The notes beneath the pieces are model-generated. The model saw nothing but the letters and a program-made list of their open reading frames with translations, ran no database searches and was not told the origin of the DNA. Both the position numbers and the translations under genes were made by a program. A stretch of DNA of 64,000 nucleotides from Paragonimus skrjabini miyazakii (taxonomy: Eukaryota; Platyhelminthes; Trematoda; Plagiorchiida; Troglotrematidae): contig JTDE01001011.1 in NCBI GenBank assembly GCA_014338405.1, positions 114,674 through 178,673 of the forward strand, written 5' to 3'. Positions 23,601 to 34,099 of this stretch are shown here, in pieces. Position 1 is the first letter of the stretch. Each line of letters opens with the position of its first letter.

Positions 23601-24280
23601 ACAGTTAGGTAATGAACAACTTGGTCACTTTTACTTAATTATTAATCTGACTTAGTTAAAGTAAACAACAGGCGAAAATGAGAAAGTACGGAAGAAGGGG
23701 GTACCGAATGCCAAGGAAAGTCGCTTGATTGTAAAGCTCTACTGTACTAGTGTTGCGTGAAATGGCTTATCTGGATAGAGAGAGAGAGAGAAAAAGATGT
23801 AAGCTGAATGGGTGTCCTGTAGTCTGTACTTACTCAGTTGGTCCGTCTAATACAGAAGCCAATTGGGAATAGTTGGATTAAAGCAAGATGCATTAAATTT
23901 ATTGGTATATAGTTCACACTTTGCGTCGAAAGGGTTGTAGAAGAGCATATTTTAGCTTTTTCACACTCACGGCCTCTCTCTTCCAGATCTTCTACTGAAA
24001 CTTCCCTAGAAAACCATCAAGTTGACACAACGCAATTAGTGTTGTGCATTTGTTGACATAGTATCATCTAACATTGACCATCACACTGACCATTAGTAAA
24101 ATCAATATGTCATGTTCAGCAAACCGAAAGAAAGACGCGTTTTCTCGCCAAACCCAACGTCTTATTCATATTGTGAAGCACTTGATCATTTTCTACACTC
24201 CTTTAATCATCCTTTCTGCATCTAAGCGGTACAAGATCCACAACTTCCCCCAAAAACAGTAATGCAACACTTCATTAAAA
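17660..24280. other. No gene recognised, 6.6 kb
   Basis: All open frames are below 95 codons. Two overlapping plus frames at 17,837-18,276 (one with lysine/arginine-rich KQLREWLIINKRIRKSRH) look slightly protein-like but match nothing I know. A short GA dinucleotide run lies at about 23,779-23,793. No TE protein motif, tRNA-like head or long repeat was seen. Confidence 0.5.
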
Positions 24281-24299
24281 TTTCCACTGAATCATACAG

Positions 24300-24350
24300 G
24301 AAAAACCGTGACGAACAATTGTTTTTAATAACTCATCATCAAATCAACAG
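24300..24350 (-). ncRNA. Decayed hammerhead ribozyme, PLE copy E
   Basis: The minus strand reads TGATGATGAGTTATTAAAA followed by the palindrome ACAATTGT (24,315-24,322) and TCG. Compared with the hammerhead order CTGATGAG-TTAT-CGAAA-palindrome, the first C is lost and CGAAA has become TAAAA. The position, about 140 nt after the stop, and the intact palindrome support descent from a ribozyme. It should be inactive. Confidence 0.6.
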
Positions 24351-24479
24351 AATTATATAGGTTCAGCAAAATCAAAACACTTTGTCGATAAGACAACGAC
24401 GTTTAGCAGAGTGTCATGAGATCATGTAGAGCGTTAGAAAATATACAATCATTTATAGGCTAGTCACTCAGAGAGCAAC

Positions 24480-24983
24480 TTACCAGTGTAAATGGTGAGT
24501 GATTTGGAGTTCCAGCCACCACTGAGCCACAGGGTTGTCGGTTGGAGTTTGGGTGGACATGCCGACCGATGTTGTGACCTTTAGCCATGACAACTGCATG
24601 GCTTGCAAGAATTCTTTGTGTGGACATGAAATAAGGTTGTGAAATGGAATGACGATCGATTCAACGGTAGCCAGCATCTGTTGTCTGGTCAATTTCTGAT
24701 GGTTGACCAGCACCACGTAGACAACACGGAACGCCTGAGTGGGGTCAATCCGATGAGCACTATCAATCAAACGTGCGACGACTGCACTTTTGATGAATTT
24801 GATAGAACCTATCTTGAGTAATACGGGACGGTGTTCTTTGATCCGTTTTGACAAACGCCGCGCCGTGCGACCTCCATATTCTGCCGTACAACAGCAGGAA
24901 ACTGAATACACAATCATGGATTGGTCAAGGACAAGGAGTTTGTCTTTCAAACTCAAAGTCATCAGGGGGATGTGGTGAACCAA
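24480..24983 (-). pseudogene. PLE GIY-YIG endonuclease domain, copy E
   Basis: The 167-codon frame contains MIVYSVSCCCTAEYGGRTAR followed by RLSKRIKEH. It matches the PLE GIY-YIG pattern V-Y-x3-C-x-C-x4-Y-x-G-x-T-x-R-x-L-x2-R-x2-EH (here YGG replaces YIG). The C-terminal tail follows with SAVVARLIDSAHRIDPTQAF, TRQQMLATVESIVI and CPHKEFLQAMQLSW. The domain is the DNA-nicking module of PLEs. The frame continues past the usual Trp end for about 30 codons to TAA at 24,480-24,482, so the original stop is probably lost. This is the only GIY-YIG module here whose N- and C-terminal halves share one uninterrupted frame. Confidence 0.85.
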
Positions 24984-25439
24984 CTGCGCAGCGTTGTTGT
25001 CAGAAATGTGCGTCTAAGAATCTGATAAGGTCGACGGCCGAGGGTCTCTGTCGCAATACCACAGTTAAAACGGAGGTGTCTTTCTTTTTCACCGTGGCAG
25101 TCGGACTCGGTGGCTTAGTCACAATCATTTTGCCGGTTATAACACGATCCGGTTAACGATTCTCTCGAAACATGTTGGTGACTGTCTTCAGTTCCTGGTC
25201 TATTGTGTCTGTAGAGCAAATTTTCATTGCTTTACTGATCAGGCAGTGGACGGGGTTTCATTTTTGTTTCAAAGCACAGAGCTGTTAAGTGTGTATGTTG
25301 CCCGGTCCATGTTGCCCTACGGCTGATGGAGCGTTGTAAACTATCATTCAGTCACCTGTTCAAGAAAATGAAACGAGCTTTTTGATTTTATTTCAGAAGT
25401 GAACGTGATATTGGGATGTGCCTGATTGGGTGATTGACC

Positions 25440-26000
25440 GAAATCAGGCAGATCATGGTCAGATTTTGGTGGAACGAAAATATCGTCCACGTACCCTCGA
25501 TATAAGCTCAAACTGATTTAGTTTTTGACGTTCAAGCATGTCCATGAAAACATCCGCTAGTAATTAACCTGTTAGGTACACCGTCGTAACTCCATCAATC
25601 TGACGATCGAGTTCGTTGTTAGCTTCAAACTGGACGTTGGGACTACATCGTAGGAACAGTTTTTTCAACATATATGTCGGTATGCTGAACTGAGTATTCG
25701 ACTGGTCGATATGTTCACAAATGAAACTGATAGTCTCAAGCAGAGGAAAGTTTGCCAATAACAAGCAGACGTCCAGCGAACACATACACTGACTATTCGT
25801 ATTAATGTTCTGACTGTCATTAACAAAATCGAACGTGTCCCGTAAGCTGTTTGGACGAAACTACCAGCAAATAAGTTCAAACTGTTCTGCTAACCATTTT
25901 GTTGTTGAATGGTACAGGGAATTGTATATATCAAGATTAGGCCTCAAAGGATGATTTGGCTTATATATCCTAGATAGATCCTATAGACAAGAGATGATAG
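25440..26000 (-). pseudogene. PLE reverse transcriptase domain, copy E
   Basis: Visible motifs on the minus strand, in order: IYKPNHPLRPNLDIYNSLYH (fingers, YGLPKIHKP-type block, degraded); MCSLDVCLLLANFPLLETIS (motif A, Asp kept, open frame 25,785-25,564); FICEHI; ELDRQIDGV followed by TTVYLTG (motif B, degraded from AMGSPLGP); and RGYVDDIFVPP (motif C with both Asp, about 25,475-25,505). Frame changes are needed between blocks and motif B is destroyed, so the copy is inactive. The order and spacing are those of a PLE RT. Confidence 0.78.
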
Positions 26001-26011
26001 GATCAGTTGGC

Positions 26012-26335
26012 TTAAATCGTCCGAACTGTATGTCTGTAATTATTCCTTTTTGCAAAGGTGGCTTGAGGTTGTCTACAATGTGCCCCCCCGAACAGAATTG
26101 TTTTGTCCTTCTCGGTTTCAGGTTTACTAAATTCATTTCGATCCGAGAAAACCTCTGACAATTTATCAATGTAATCTTTCCTTTTCATGATAATTATGCC
26201 CGCACCTTCGTCAGGATATGTCCTGAGGGTATCTTCACTCTGGTGGTGAACTCTCAAGGCTTCGAAGTGTCTAGCAGTGATAAGATTATTATGGGCAAAT
26301 TGGTTTTGCCAATGTAACCTCAGACCACTCACCAT
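26012..26335 (-). pseudogene. PLE N-terminal region, copy E
   Basis: The frame contains TARHFEALRVHHQSEDTLRT, then PDEGAGIIIMKRKDYIDKLS and VFSDRNEFSKPETEKDKT. The pattern DKGAG-VVIM-x-DY followed by a serine/aspartate-rich SD-x2-KF is the typical block before the RT domain in PLE proteins (here D-EGAG-IIIM-x2-KDY). The start codon lies within the inverted repeat shared with 24.46-24.51 kb and is probably not the original start. The RT region follows downstream in shifted frames: NLKPPLQKGIITDIQFGRFK corresponds to the 'EGVI-x-EFRRLKPTDS' block. Confidence 0.75.
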
Positions 26336-26450
26336 TAACGCTGGTGATTTGCTCTCTGAGTGACTAGCCTAACGCTTAACACGATCTGATGACACTTTGC
26401 TAAAGCCGTATAGTTCTGTTGATTTGATGAGTTATCGAAAACGATGTAAT
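26318..26450 (+). mobile_element. Inverted 3' end fragment of the copy E family
   Basis: On the plus strand this matches the reverse complement of about 24,505-24,320. Shared blocks are TTGCTCTCTGAGTGACTAGCC, GATCT-ATGACACT-TGCTAAA and GTTCTGTTGATTTGATGA (with small gaps). It includes TTGATGA-GTTATC-GAAA (26,424-26,440), a hammerhead core with only the first core C changed to T, followed by ACGATGT, a damaged palindrome. It is head-to-head with copy E. Confidence 0.7.
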
Positions 26451-26559
26451 ATTCTCCCTCTAATGTTCCAAACAAACAATTGATGTCTTGTATTAAAACT
26501 GTCGAAACACTCGGAAACTTGAGCTTTTGGTCAAACATTTTGTGTTTTCGCGATAATGA

Positions 26560-26700
26560 CAACAGCCTGCATATTCTGCCGTACAACAGCAGGAAAATGA
26601 ATACACAATCATGAATTGGTTGACGACAGGGAGTTTGTCTTTCAGGCTCAAATTCAGCAGGGGATGTGGTGAACCAACTGCATAGTGTTGTTGCTTTCTG
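26560..26700 (-). repeat. Stray PLE GIY-YIG fragment (direct repeat of 24,872-25,000)
   Basis: About 130 bp from GCATATTCTGCCGTACAACA to the TGGTGAACCAACTGC block repeat 24,872-25,000 in the same orientation at roughly 88-90% by eye. In copy E this segment encodes the start of the GIY-YIG domain. Here it sits outside the element, upstream of its 5' end, inside a 156-codon minus frame (26,805-26,335) that reads it in a different frame. That long frame is therefore a composite of repeats and not a gene. Confidence 0.75.
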
Positions 26701-26929
26701 AACTAACAAAAAACTATTGAGATAATTTCCCTGTGGTTTATTATCTGTCACGTTTGCGTTAATTTTATTAATTCTGATATGCTTATTCCCATAGGCGAAA
26801 TGCAATATTTCAATGAAATAATATCTCGCATGCGAGTATTTTATGGGTGGTATTCGTCGCTATATTTTAATTCATTAATTGCCTATAACCTATGTATAGT
26901 TTAATTTTTCTATATCCAGAAGTCCTCGA

Positions 26930-27290
26930 CAGTCGTGCTTGCACGCCGCGATTACTTCCAAGCTTCTCGAATGAAACATTCTTTTAATTCCAGTCGAAAA
27001 CCCCGCGATTAGAATTTCCCAGACAAGTCGAAATCTCCGATCTCATTAACCCTGCTAGGCGATATTTTAGATTACTGATGAGAAATCGGAGATTGAGTTA
27101 ATTTCAAGTTGAACAACACCCACAATTGAACGCGGCTATCACATTCCCATAGACTTTCCAGTCGGCCCCTTTCGAGTTTCACTCTCATTAGAGCTCGTCA
27201 GTAGTGCATGTCATCGCCACTGCCGGGACTAGAACCACGGCCGCGTTGTGCATGAGGCAACCGTGTTTACCACTGCACCATTGACTTTAC
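26930..27290 (-). mobile_element. tRNA-derived SINE
   Basis: The minus strand carries TGGTGCAGTGGTAAACACGG (A-box region, about 27,261-27,280), then GCCTCATGCAC, and a perfect B box GGTTCTAGTCC (complement at 27,226-27,236), spaced as in a tRNA. The acceptor arms do not pair, excluding a normal tRNA gene. The body continues with CTGACGAGCTCTAATGAGAG. Further on, 27,032-27,046 and 27,078-27,094 form an inverted repeat: AATCTCCGAT against ATCGGAGATT plus CTCAT against ATGAG, with a two-base bulge and a loop of about 31 nt. The left end is uncertain. Confidence 0.65.
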
Positions 27291-27299
27291 GTTAGGCAC

Positions 27300-30280
27300 G
27301 ACCGAATTATCATATGTGAACGCTCAATCACTTTCGCTTATCAGATAGTTTCGGATTAATTCATAAATTACTAATGTTAGCAAGTACATATAACAACTGC
27401 ATGTTATAGTGAGGTTTGGTTTCACGGGTTATGGTCATGGCTTACTAAATCTTTTAGGCTCAGGTTTGGCTATGATTTCCTTCTTCTAAGATTAGTGTGA
27501 CCTATATTGGATCTTGCTGAACCCAACTACCTGAGTTTGAAGTCGCCGGGCCTGTTGGGATCGTTATCACCAGCTTGAACTGATTTGAGAATTGGCACCG
27601 GTCTGCTTGCTACTCTGACGACTACGTTATCACCATCATCCAAAGACGTACTAGAACACAGTTTGCTGTGATGATTAATATTTTCCGAAAAATGGGAAGA
27701 ATTAACAGGTGGTTACTCTTACAGTGTTGGGACTGTGGGACTAGGGACTATGGTGGAAGGTAGTTTGAGTCTGTCTACAAATTGTACTGTCATGACTAAA
27801 AAGGCACAAATAACCCAGAACCTTCTAGGAAGAATGTACCGAACAGTGCACCCTTAAGTGTTTCCTACGATGTTCACTTCCAGAATCTGTCCACACATGG
27901 AGGTGGACATACCGACCCGTCGTCCTTATCGCAAACTAGATTTGGCATTTACTGAAAGTGTTCAGAGATGGGTCATCTGCGGAATTATGGGGTTTGGAGA
28001 ATCACCTGCCCATAAAAACTGGCAGAATCAAGTCAGTTTTCAAGAATTCACGCACATTGCAGAGGAGACTTAATTCTGACCTGCAAAATACTCTACATCC
28101 TGGATATTCCATTGGCATATATCTTCCAATTAAATAAGGATTTACCTTTAAGAGGCCATTAACTGAAACTGTGTAGTTGAACGACTTACTTTGCAGACAG
28201 ATTGGTTCACATTGAGATGCATTGCCCAACTTTATGGTTACGGCTGGATCGGGTGAGGGTTATAATACATTACTGGACCGGCACACACTTGAGATAAAAC
28301 CGACACTACATGCTTCCTAACCGTTATACTTCCACAGTCTCACAAGTCATTAAATGCGCGTGTCTGACTGAATGTTGTTTAAGTGTTCATTGTTTTCATG
28401 GCTATAACCAACAGATTCATTGAATTTACCTTTTATTTAGTTCCATTCACTTTTTCTTCACACCTATAAGCCGTTCAACACCACTGTTCGCAGATCAACA
28501 CAGAGACAGGAACGCATGAACAAGCCTGCTTCTCCCTCTTGTAATAGCCTATGAACCTATGAACTTATAAGATAAATTAACGACGTTCATATTAGAGGAA
28601 CAGATCGGTTTAAAATTGATCCATGATGATTACAACACGCGGTGTTCATATTGTGCTCACCTTTAATATGACATAAAGAGGCAAAGCGTGACAAATTTCG
28701 GAAACTTTAACCGCTCTTCATGCTTAATTCCAAAAAATCCAATTTTGTATTTTAACCATTCACTTGATGTTCAAGCACAAGAGTTATTTTAAAAATGTTT
28801 TAATAAATTAGTAACTCATTGATTTGTTTACATTTACTGTTATCGCATGAAAATCCACGACTAAGTGAATGCTAGTGAAAACGGAAAACTTAGCCTAAGT
28901 TTCTCTACGGATTATGATGTACGAAAGATTAAAACATCAGAGCAGATGTAGTCCGACGCTTCGGTGACTAAGTTAACTAGGAAGTTCATTTCGAATGACT
29001 GTTTCTGTACGAGGAATTTGACCGATGGTTTCCGAAAATTTTTTCGGGAAAAATGTAAAATACTTTCCGGTCATGGTTTGCTTTGTCTCATTACATCAAT
29101 CAAGAACCTTTTGTTTGCTCAGTCACTAGGTCAAGGTATGTATAATTTTCTTAACTAAACGATTTTCCACGCAGTGATAAAAATTAACTTAATGATTTTG
29201 TGTGCAAAACAACCGCTAATCTCGGTAGCCGTAAGCCTCGAACCTATTTAAAAATCAATACCAATATAAAGTTTAAAAACACACACGTACAAGTGATAGG
29301 AACGATGGTGTATTTCATAATGTGCTCACAATTGGCTGTTCTTTGTAGGTTAATTGAAGTAAAAACGAGAAGAATCAACACGAATCTGAATGGTTATGAT
29401 GTTAGGTGGAAAGTATCTAGACAGAATTAGTTTACTTATTCTTTACAGTAGTGATAGTTAGTAGTATCAGTCCAAAACTTCATAGTCTATAAGCCCCAGT
29501 GAGGCTTGGGAAGGCAATATAGTGACTGGCTGACTTAGTTAAAGAATAAACCTAGAACGATTACTCCAACTTGTGCGCCCCTACATGACAAAGCTGCGAA
29601 AGTGCGTCCTGATTGTTTAGTCACCTGCCGGTGTTACATATATTACGCAAAAAAGCCAATAACAATGCATCTTTGTCAGATCAGTTTTTCTTTTATTCCC
29701 GGCATTTCTGCTACCTCGGGTAACTCTGTACAGAAAGTCCAATAATCGGTTTATCTGAACCCCGTTATTGCTCTTAGCCAAATAGGCCGCGATTGCGCAG
29801 AAGAATGATTCTCTCTTACCTGCACTAATCTCATTAGAGTAACGCTTCTCAACTTACTTAGGCAGATGCCTAGCCCTAAGATTTACACGATTTCCCAGAC
29901 GGTTAAAATGAACGGGCAGCTAACTATACTTTACCCAGATTAAAAAGTCTGGCTATCTTGTTCGAGTCTCGATGTCAGACTGAGGTGTCCCAAGAGGATG
30001 TTTGGGTCTCAACAGGGAACAGGGTCGTACGGCCAATTTACACATGGGTAGATTGATACACAAATATTGGATGGCTCTTTTAGAGTGGAAAAACACCGAC
30101 CGGCCAAGTGCAGGTAGTAAACGCAGTTAGCACGCCTGTATCCATTTTCCAGGCTGACGGTGCTATAGACTAGCGCGAACAGTGAACGCTGAGCTCGTGG
30201 ATGTGTACGCATTAGGTTGAAAACATACGGAAAACAACTCCAACAAACCAGCCGTTTGTCCAAGGTAAGTGAGCGATCCG
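27300..30280. other. No gene recognised
   Basis: No open frame above 85 codons and no TE protein motif was seen. TTGTTCGAGTCTCG near 29,961 is B-box-like but lacks a convincing A box. Confidence 0.5.
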
Positions 30281-30284
30281 TTCA

Positions 30285-30475
30285 TACTGTCGTAGGCTTC
30301 GGTCGTCGTCGTCCGGATGAGAGGTTAAGTCAAACAAGCTTTATCTCGAGTGCTAGACCGGTGACCATCCGAGTAACAGTTTGACAGCTTCCGTGAAATT
30401 CGAAGCTTGGACATAAACACTGCAGGTAATCGCTCAATCGCGGTCCCCAATTCTGGGTAATCAGTGTCAGGGGTA
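30285..30475. repeat. Dispersed repeat, copy 2
   Basis: This is the second copy of the family at 4,070-4,255. It shares CTTCGGTCGTCGTCGTC, CATCCGAGTAACAGTTTG, GTAATCGCTC and CGGTCCCC in the same order and orientation. Identity is about 70%, so the family is old. No protein was recognised. Confidence 0.45.
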
Positions 30476-30479
30476 GGCG

Positions 30480-32555
30480 TGAGCCAAGTGACAGGAATCA
30501 CCTAGGCTGCTAACAACAGTTGCGTGCGCCTTCTGTCCACTTACTGCTCTTCCACGGGTGCGTTGGCGTAACAAATTGAAATTAGCTAAATGAGTACAAG
30601 TTGTTAAATATCTCAACATATCCTACTTCCATCGATTTTGATAAGAAAATTTTCCACGGCCATATATGATCGTACATGTCGAACATGCAGTTTTTTCCGC
30701 CCTTTGATCAAGTCGATATTCATGGTTTTGGAACGTAACTATATTTTTCAACATTTATCAGCCTCTCGTTCAAGTAGCTACCACTGATGCTACGGGAATC
30801 TTCCTCTTCTTATTCTGCTGTCATGTGTATCTATAAGAGATAGGAGCTGATACAACGGTCTTCACTAATTGTTTTCGTTAACTAGTGGATATATGAATCG
30901 TAGACGTTTCTGCCTATACCGGCCGTGCTGCAAACAGATTTTGCGGGTTTTTTTGTAAAATGATCCATTGGTTGATAGTTTGTGGATGTGTCCGATCGAT
31001 GCAATAATCTTACAGTCATCACCGTTTCCATAGGCATCAAGCACAAAGTTTGACTGGAAATTTGTTTGAATAAAAATGCTGAACTGTAAATTATGTATGG
31101 CAACGTGTTCCACGACATTTAGGCTTTCAACCACAGGTACACGGTATGAGATTTTGGTAGACACTATCGACTCCATGGTCGAGCACTTGTAGGTCCTATT
31201 CCACACTGCGTACACAATGCATCAGACGCCTTCCTTCATTCTATGGTGCACTAGTGGATGTGAATAGGAAGCAAAGTGCGGCCACTGAACTGTCAGCAAA
31301 ATGTCCACTGGTCCACTAGACGCATGCCCTAGTTTGCTTGGTGAACTAAGTATTGGCTTCGTGACACTTGACGAACAATAGTATTACCTTGTTTCTAACC
31401 GCTAAGTGAGCAACAAAACGATAGGGAAACGTCTACTGGATCACGTCCGCAGTGAGGGCCATGCAACCTTAGGTGACCGGTAGTTGAAAGATGCTTACAT
31501 ACGTCTCCACAATGGACCTTTCATAAGTGGAGGCCAAGTCGTGAGGAAACATCCCGGTACTTTTTCATAATAATCAAAATTAATTAATTTAAAGGCACTG
31601 TATAATTTGCTGTCAGACAGTTATTCCCTTCGTTTTTCACTCAACTGGTCACGTTTAGTAACGCTTGGTGTAATTCATCTGTAGGTAGTTTCCCGCCACT
31701 GTTCAACAATAAATTCACAATTACTGAATGAACCTGTTCGCGACCAGCGGATGTCAGAAGACCACTCTAATGGTTGAAACAGCCACTGACACAAACCAGA
31801 AGCGAAAAGGACAACCATCTGAAATATGTGATGTTGAGTGTCGCGAAGTGCATACCGGCAAGTGGTCACGTTATCGTTTCAGACCTTTTGTTCAGTTTTG
31901 TGCCAAAGGAAATGACCTCCCTGGTGGAGAGGAATGGTGGCAAGTTCTATAACTTTTGTAGGTTAAGTTCGTCATGGGCAAACTGAGGCCCATCGTGACC
32001 CGTTCTAAAATTCAAAGCTGGCCGCGATTGACGGGGCAGTAAGAGGCAGAATGTCATCATATTGATTGTACAGATGAGCGACGCAAAAGGAACTAAGACA
32101 GCAAGATTGTAACTAAAACGTAACAACACGATGTCAGGCCCACTGTGAGCGTGCTTTGCTATGGTGTCACAGACCGCCCGTGGTATCAGTTACCTTAAAT
32201 TTCCACTCAACAAAAGACCCGGCAAGATATGGCCTGTACAGACCGAAATTTGACCCCAACTAATATATAGACGAACGACAAATGACCATGGCGCGGTTGA
32301 ATTGACTGACATGAATTAACATGATTTCACATGAATAGGCTGACTGGACCTATCTACTGCGTGCTGATACACACTGCACATTACTTACACGACTCTTTCC
32401 CTCAAAGGTTTAAGCATCCAAATTAGTAACAGAGATCAGAAAGTGAAGCATAAATATCAGTGGTTGTGAGTCGTTGAAAAATTAAACACCATCATATCGT
32501 TTATTGCTATGGCTCGCAATCTTTGTTCACTGTTCTAGTTGAATGAGCCGCTTCA
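30480..32555. other. No gene recognised
   Basis: Overlapping frames on both strands (longest 116 codons, minus, 31,215-30,865) show no known domain. I see no repeats or RNA signals here. Confidence 0.5.
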
Positions 32556-32559
32556 CATT

Positions 32560-34060
32560 TTCCATGAAGATTTCTAGAAAGGACACTAGCTACTTTTTTT
32601 CGTAAGGGTACTTTTAACCAAACGTTGTAGTATCTCTCGATAGCTCCCTATGCTCTACTTCAAAGCCACATTTTAAAACGTCCCAAACTACTTCGATTGG
32701 ATTGAGCGCTAAGGGAGGCGGAACAATATAGCGGCCTATTGAATTTCACTCTAACATCACGACTTTTACTTGGAGATCGATTTGATTGTTCATTCGATTT
32801 AGTGATCACGTACCTCACTATAAATAACCGTAAGTGATCTTCATTTAAACTCGTAATGCATCAGACCAGGTGCATCGATGATTCCAATCATGGACAACCC
32901 GAACCGAGACTGCTTGTAACATTGTTTTTTTCCGGCTTCCTTTGTAGCTTTTAGCACATTAAGAATTGTGTATCCATTTGTTCCACCCTCCTACCTGACA
33001 ATGAACATGCAGATTTCCTCGAAGGCCTTCCGTTTGGTACTTCTTATTTTTGAATTAACCGTTTCGGACACCAACTATGACCGCTTCACTATCAACATAT
33101 GATCTTCCCAATATGAGTTTATGATATAACGAAGGTGAATGTTCACGGTGATTGTAAACTTTACAACTATACCGGTCTTCAGAAGCTCTGGTGACGATAT
33201 GAGTTCAAAGTTAACCCAATTTACCAGTATGTCATTCAATTCTTTATTGAGCCTTTTTTGACAAAAATTATTGTCCATTTAGTTTTCTTAAATTCTACTT
33301 ATGTCCTCTTAGAGACAATGCGACAATTCATCTACAGGAATGTTGCTAAACTTCCACAATCTTCCCACAACTTTCTCATATAAGTAAACAATGAGATTAT
33401 GAGCTTCGACATAATGACGGTGATAATCATCATCTCTGCCCACTTATAATGAAAATGATAGGTACAATGCACATCAAGATACTCCCTTATATTTGAAACG
33501 TTTGCGGTCTAAAATACCGATCTTCAGTTCACTGAAGTGGCAGTCAAATAACTTTGGCTCCACAGTCTTACTTACCAAAATTTCAGTCCAAACCATGACT
33601 CTGGGAACGAACCGCATTCGTGCCATCTTAAATCACTATGCATTTTAAACTGCTTAGTAATGGGGTTTTGAAAAGCTGTTTCATCATCCAACATTCTCCA
33701 GTGAACATCACTTCTTTGCAGATGCTGAGATTAAATGTTTTGACGATAATCACGTGGAGATGTTGGGTTTAATGTTCCACAAATTGCCAGTATCGATCTT
33801 TTTTCATACAGCCCTAACCAGATAGCTTGGACAATCTGCATTCTCGGACCAGGACTCAGTCCCTATTCCTAGAGTATTCCTGATGTCGTCAAGCTCTCCG
33901 GAATTATTTTTTTCCTTTCTGATTGTAGTACATCACTACTGTTTTTGTGAATAATGGAAACCATTTGAATGAATATTGCAACCACTCGCTTCACGATCGT
34001 TCTGTGATCAGTACATGTTTGATCGAAGCAATTGATGGATGCCTCTGTAGTTGCATACCA
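32560..34060 (-). pseudogene. Tc1/mariner-like transposase remnant
   Basis: Two diagnostic blocks are legible on the minus strand. Near 33,500-33,600: RMRFVPRVMVWTEILVSKTV followed by ELKIGILDRKRF, matching the 'SVMVWG-I-S-x-GKTPL...KIN-x-YI' region. Near 32,660-32,725: RYIVPPPLALNPIEVVWDVL followed by KC, matching 'F-PPYSPDLNPIE-x-VWDVLK' around the third catalytic carboxylate. Upstream, VMFTGECWM (about 33,700) may be the 'FTDES' first-Asp block with Asp changed to Gly. Stops and frameshifts are frequent, and the blocks are about 800 bp apart, more than in the intact family, so an insertion between them is likely (33,278-33,075 holds an unrelated 67-codon frame). Terminal inverted repeats were not located. 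Confidence 0.6.
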
Positions 34061-34099
34061 ATTAGACCTTTTATATCTTTGGTAGTTTTATGTCAACCA

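Larger units (their letters stand above)
24290..26335 (-). mobile_element. Penelope-like element copy E, near full length but decayed
   Basis: A leftward PLE that keeps regions from the N-terminal domain to the 3' end: the N-terminal block (26,335-26,012), RT fingers and palm (about 26,000-25,440), a thumb/linker region, a GIY-YIG domain (24,983-24,594) and a 3' region with a decayed hammerhead at about 24,310-24,350. Many frameshifts and stops are present. At its 5' side (about 26,318) it meets an inverted copy of its own 3' end, the same layout as the A/C pair. It represents a third PLE family by sequence. Confidence 0.82.

Noticed and set aside
23779..23795. GA dinucleotide run
   Set aside because: Too short to be more than a trivial microsatellite.
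26335..26805. 156-codon minus-strand open frame
   Set aside because: It spans the inverted PLE arm and the stray GIY-YIG fragment read in a non-coding frame, so it is a composite of repeats.
27070..27095. CTGATGAG within the 27-kb SINE body
   Set aside because: It is followed by AAATCGGAG, with no GAAA in position. The segment is explained better as one arm of the SINE stem-loop.
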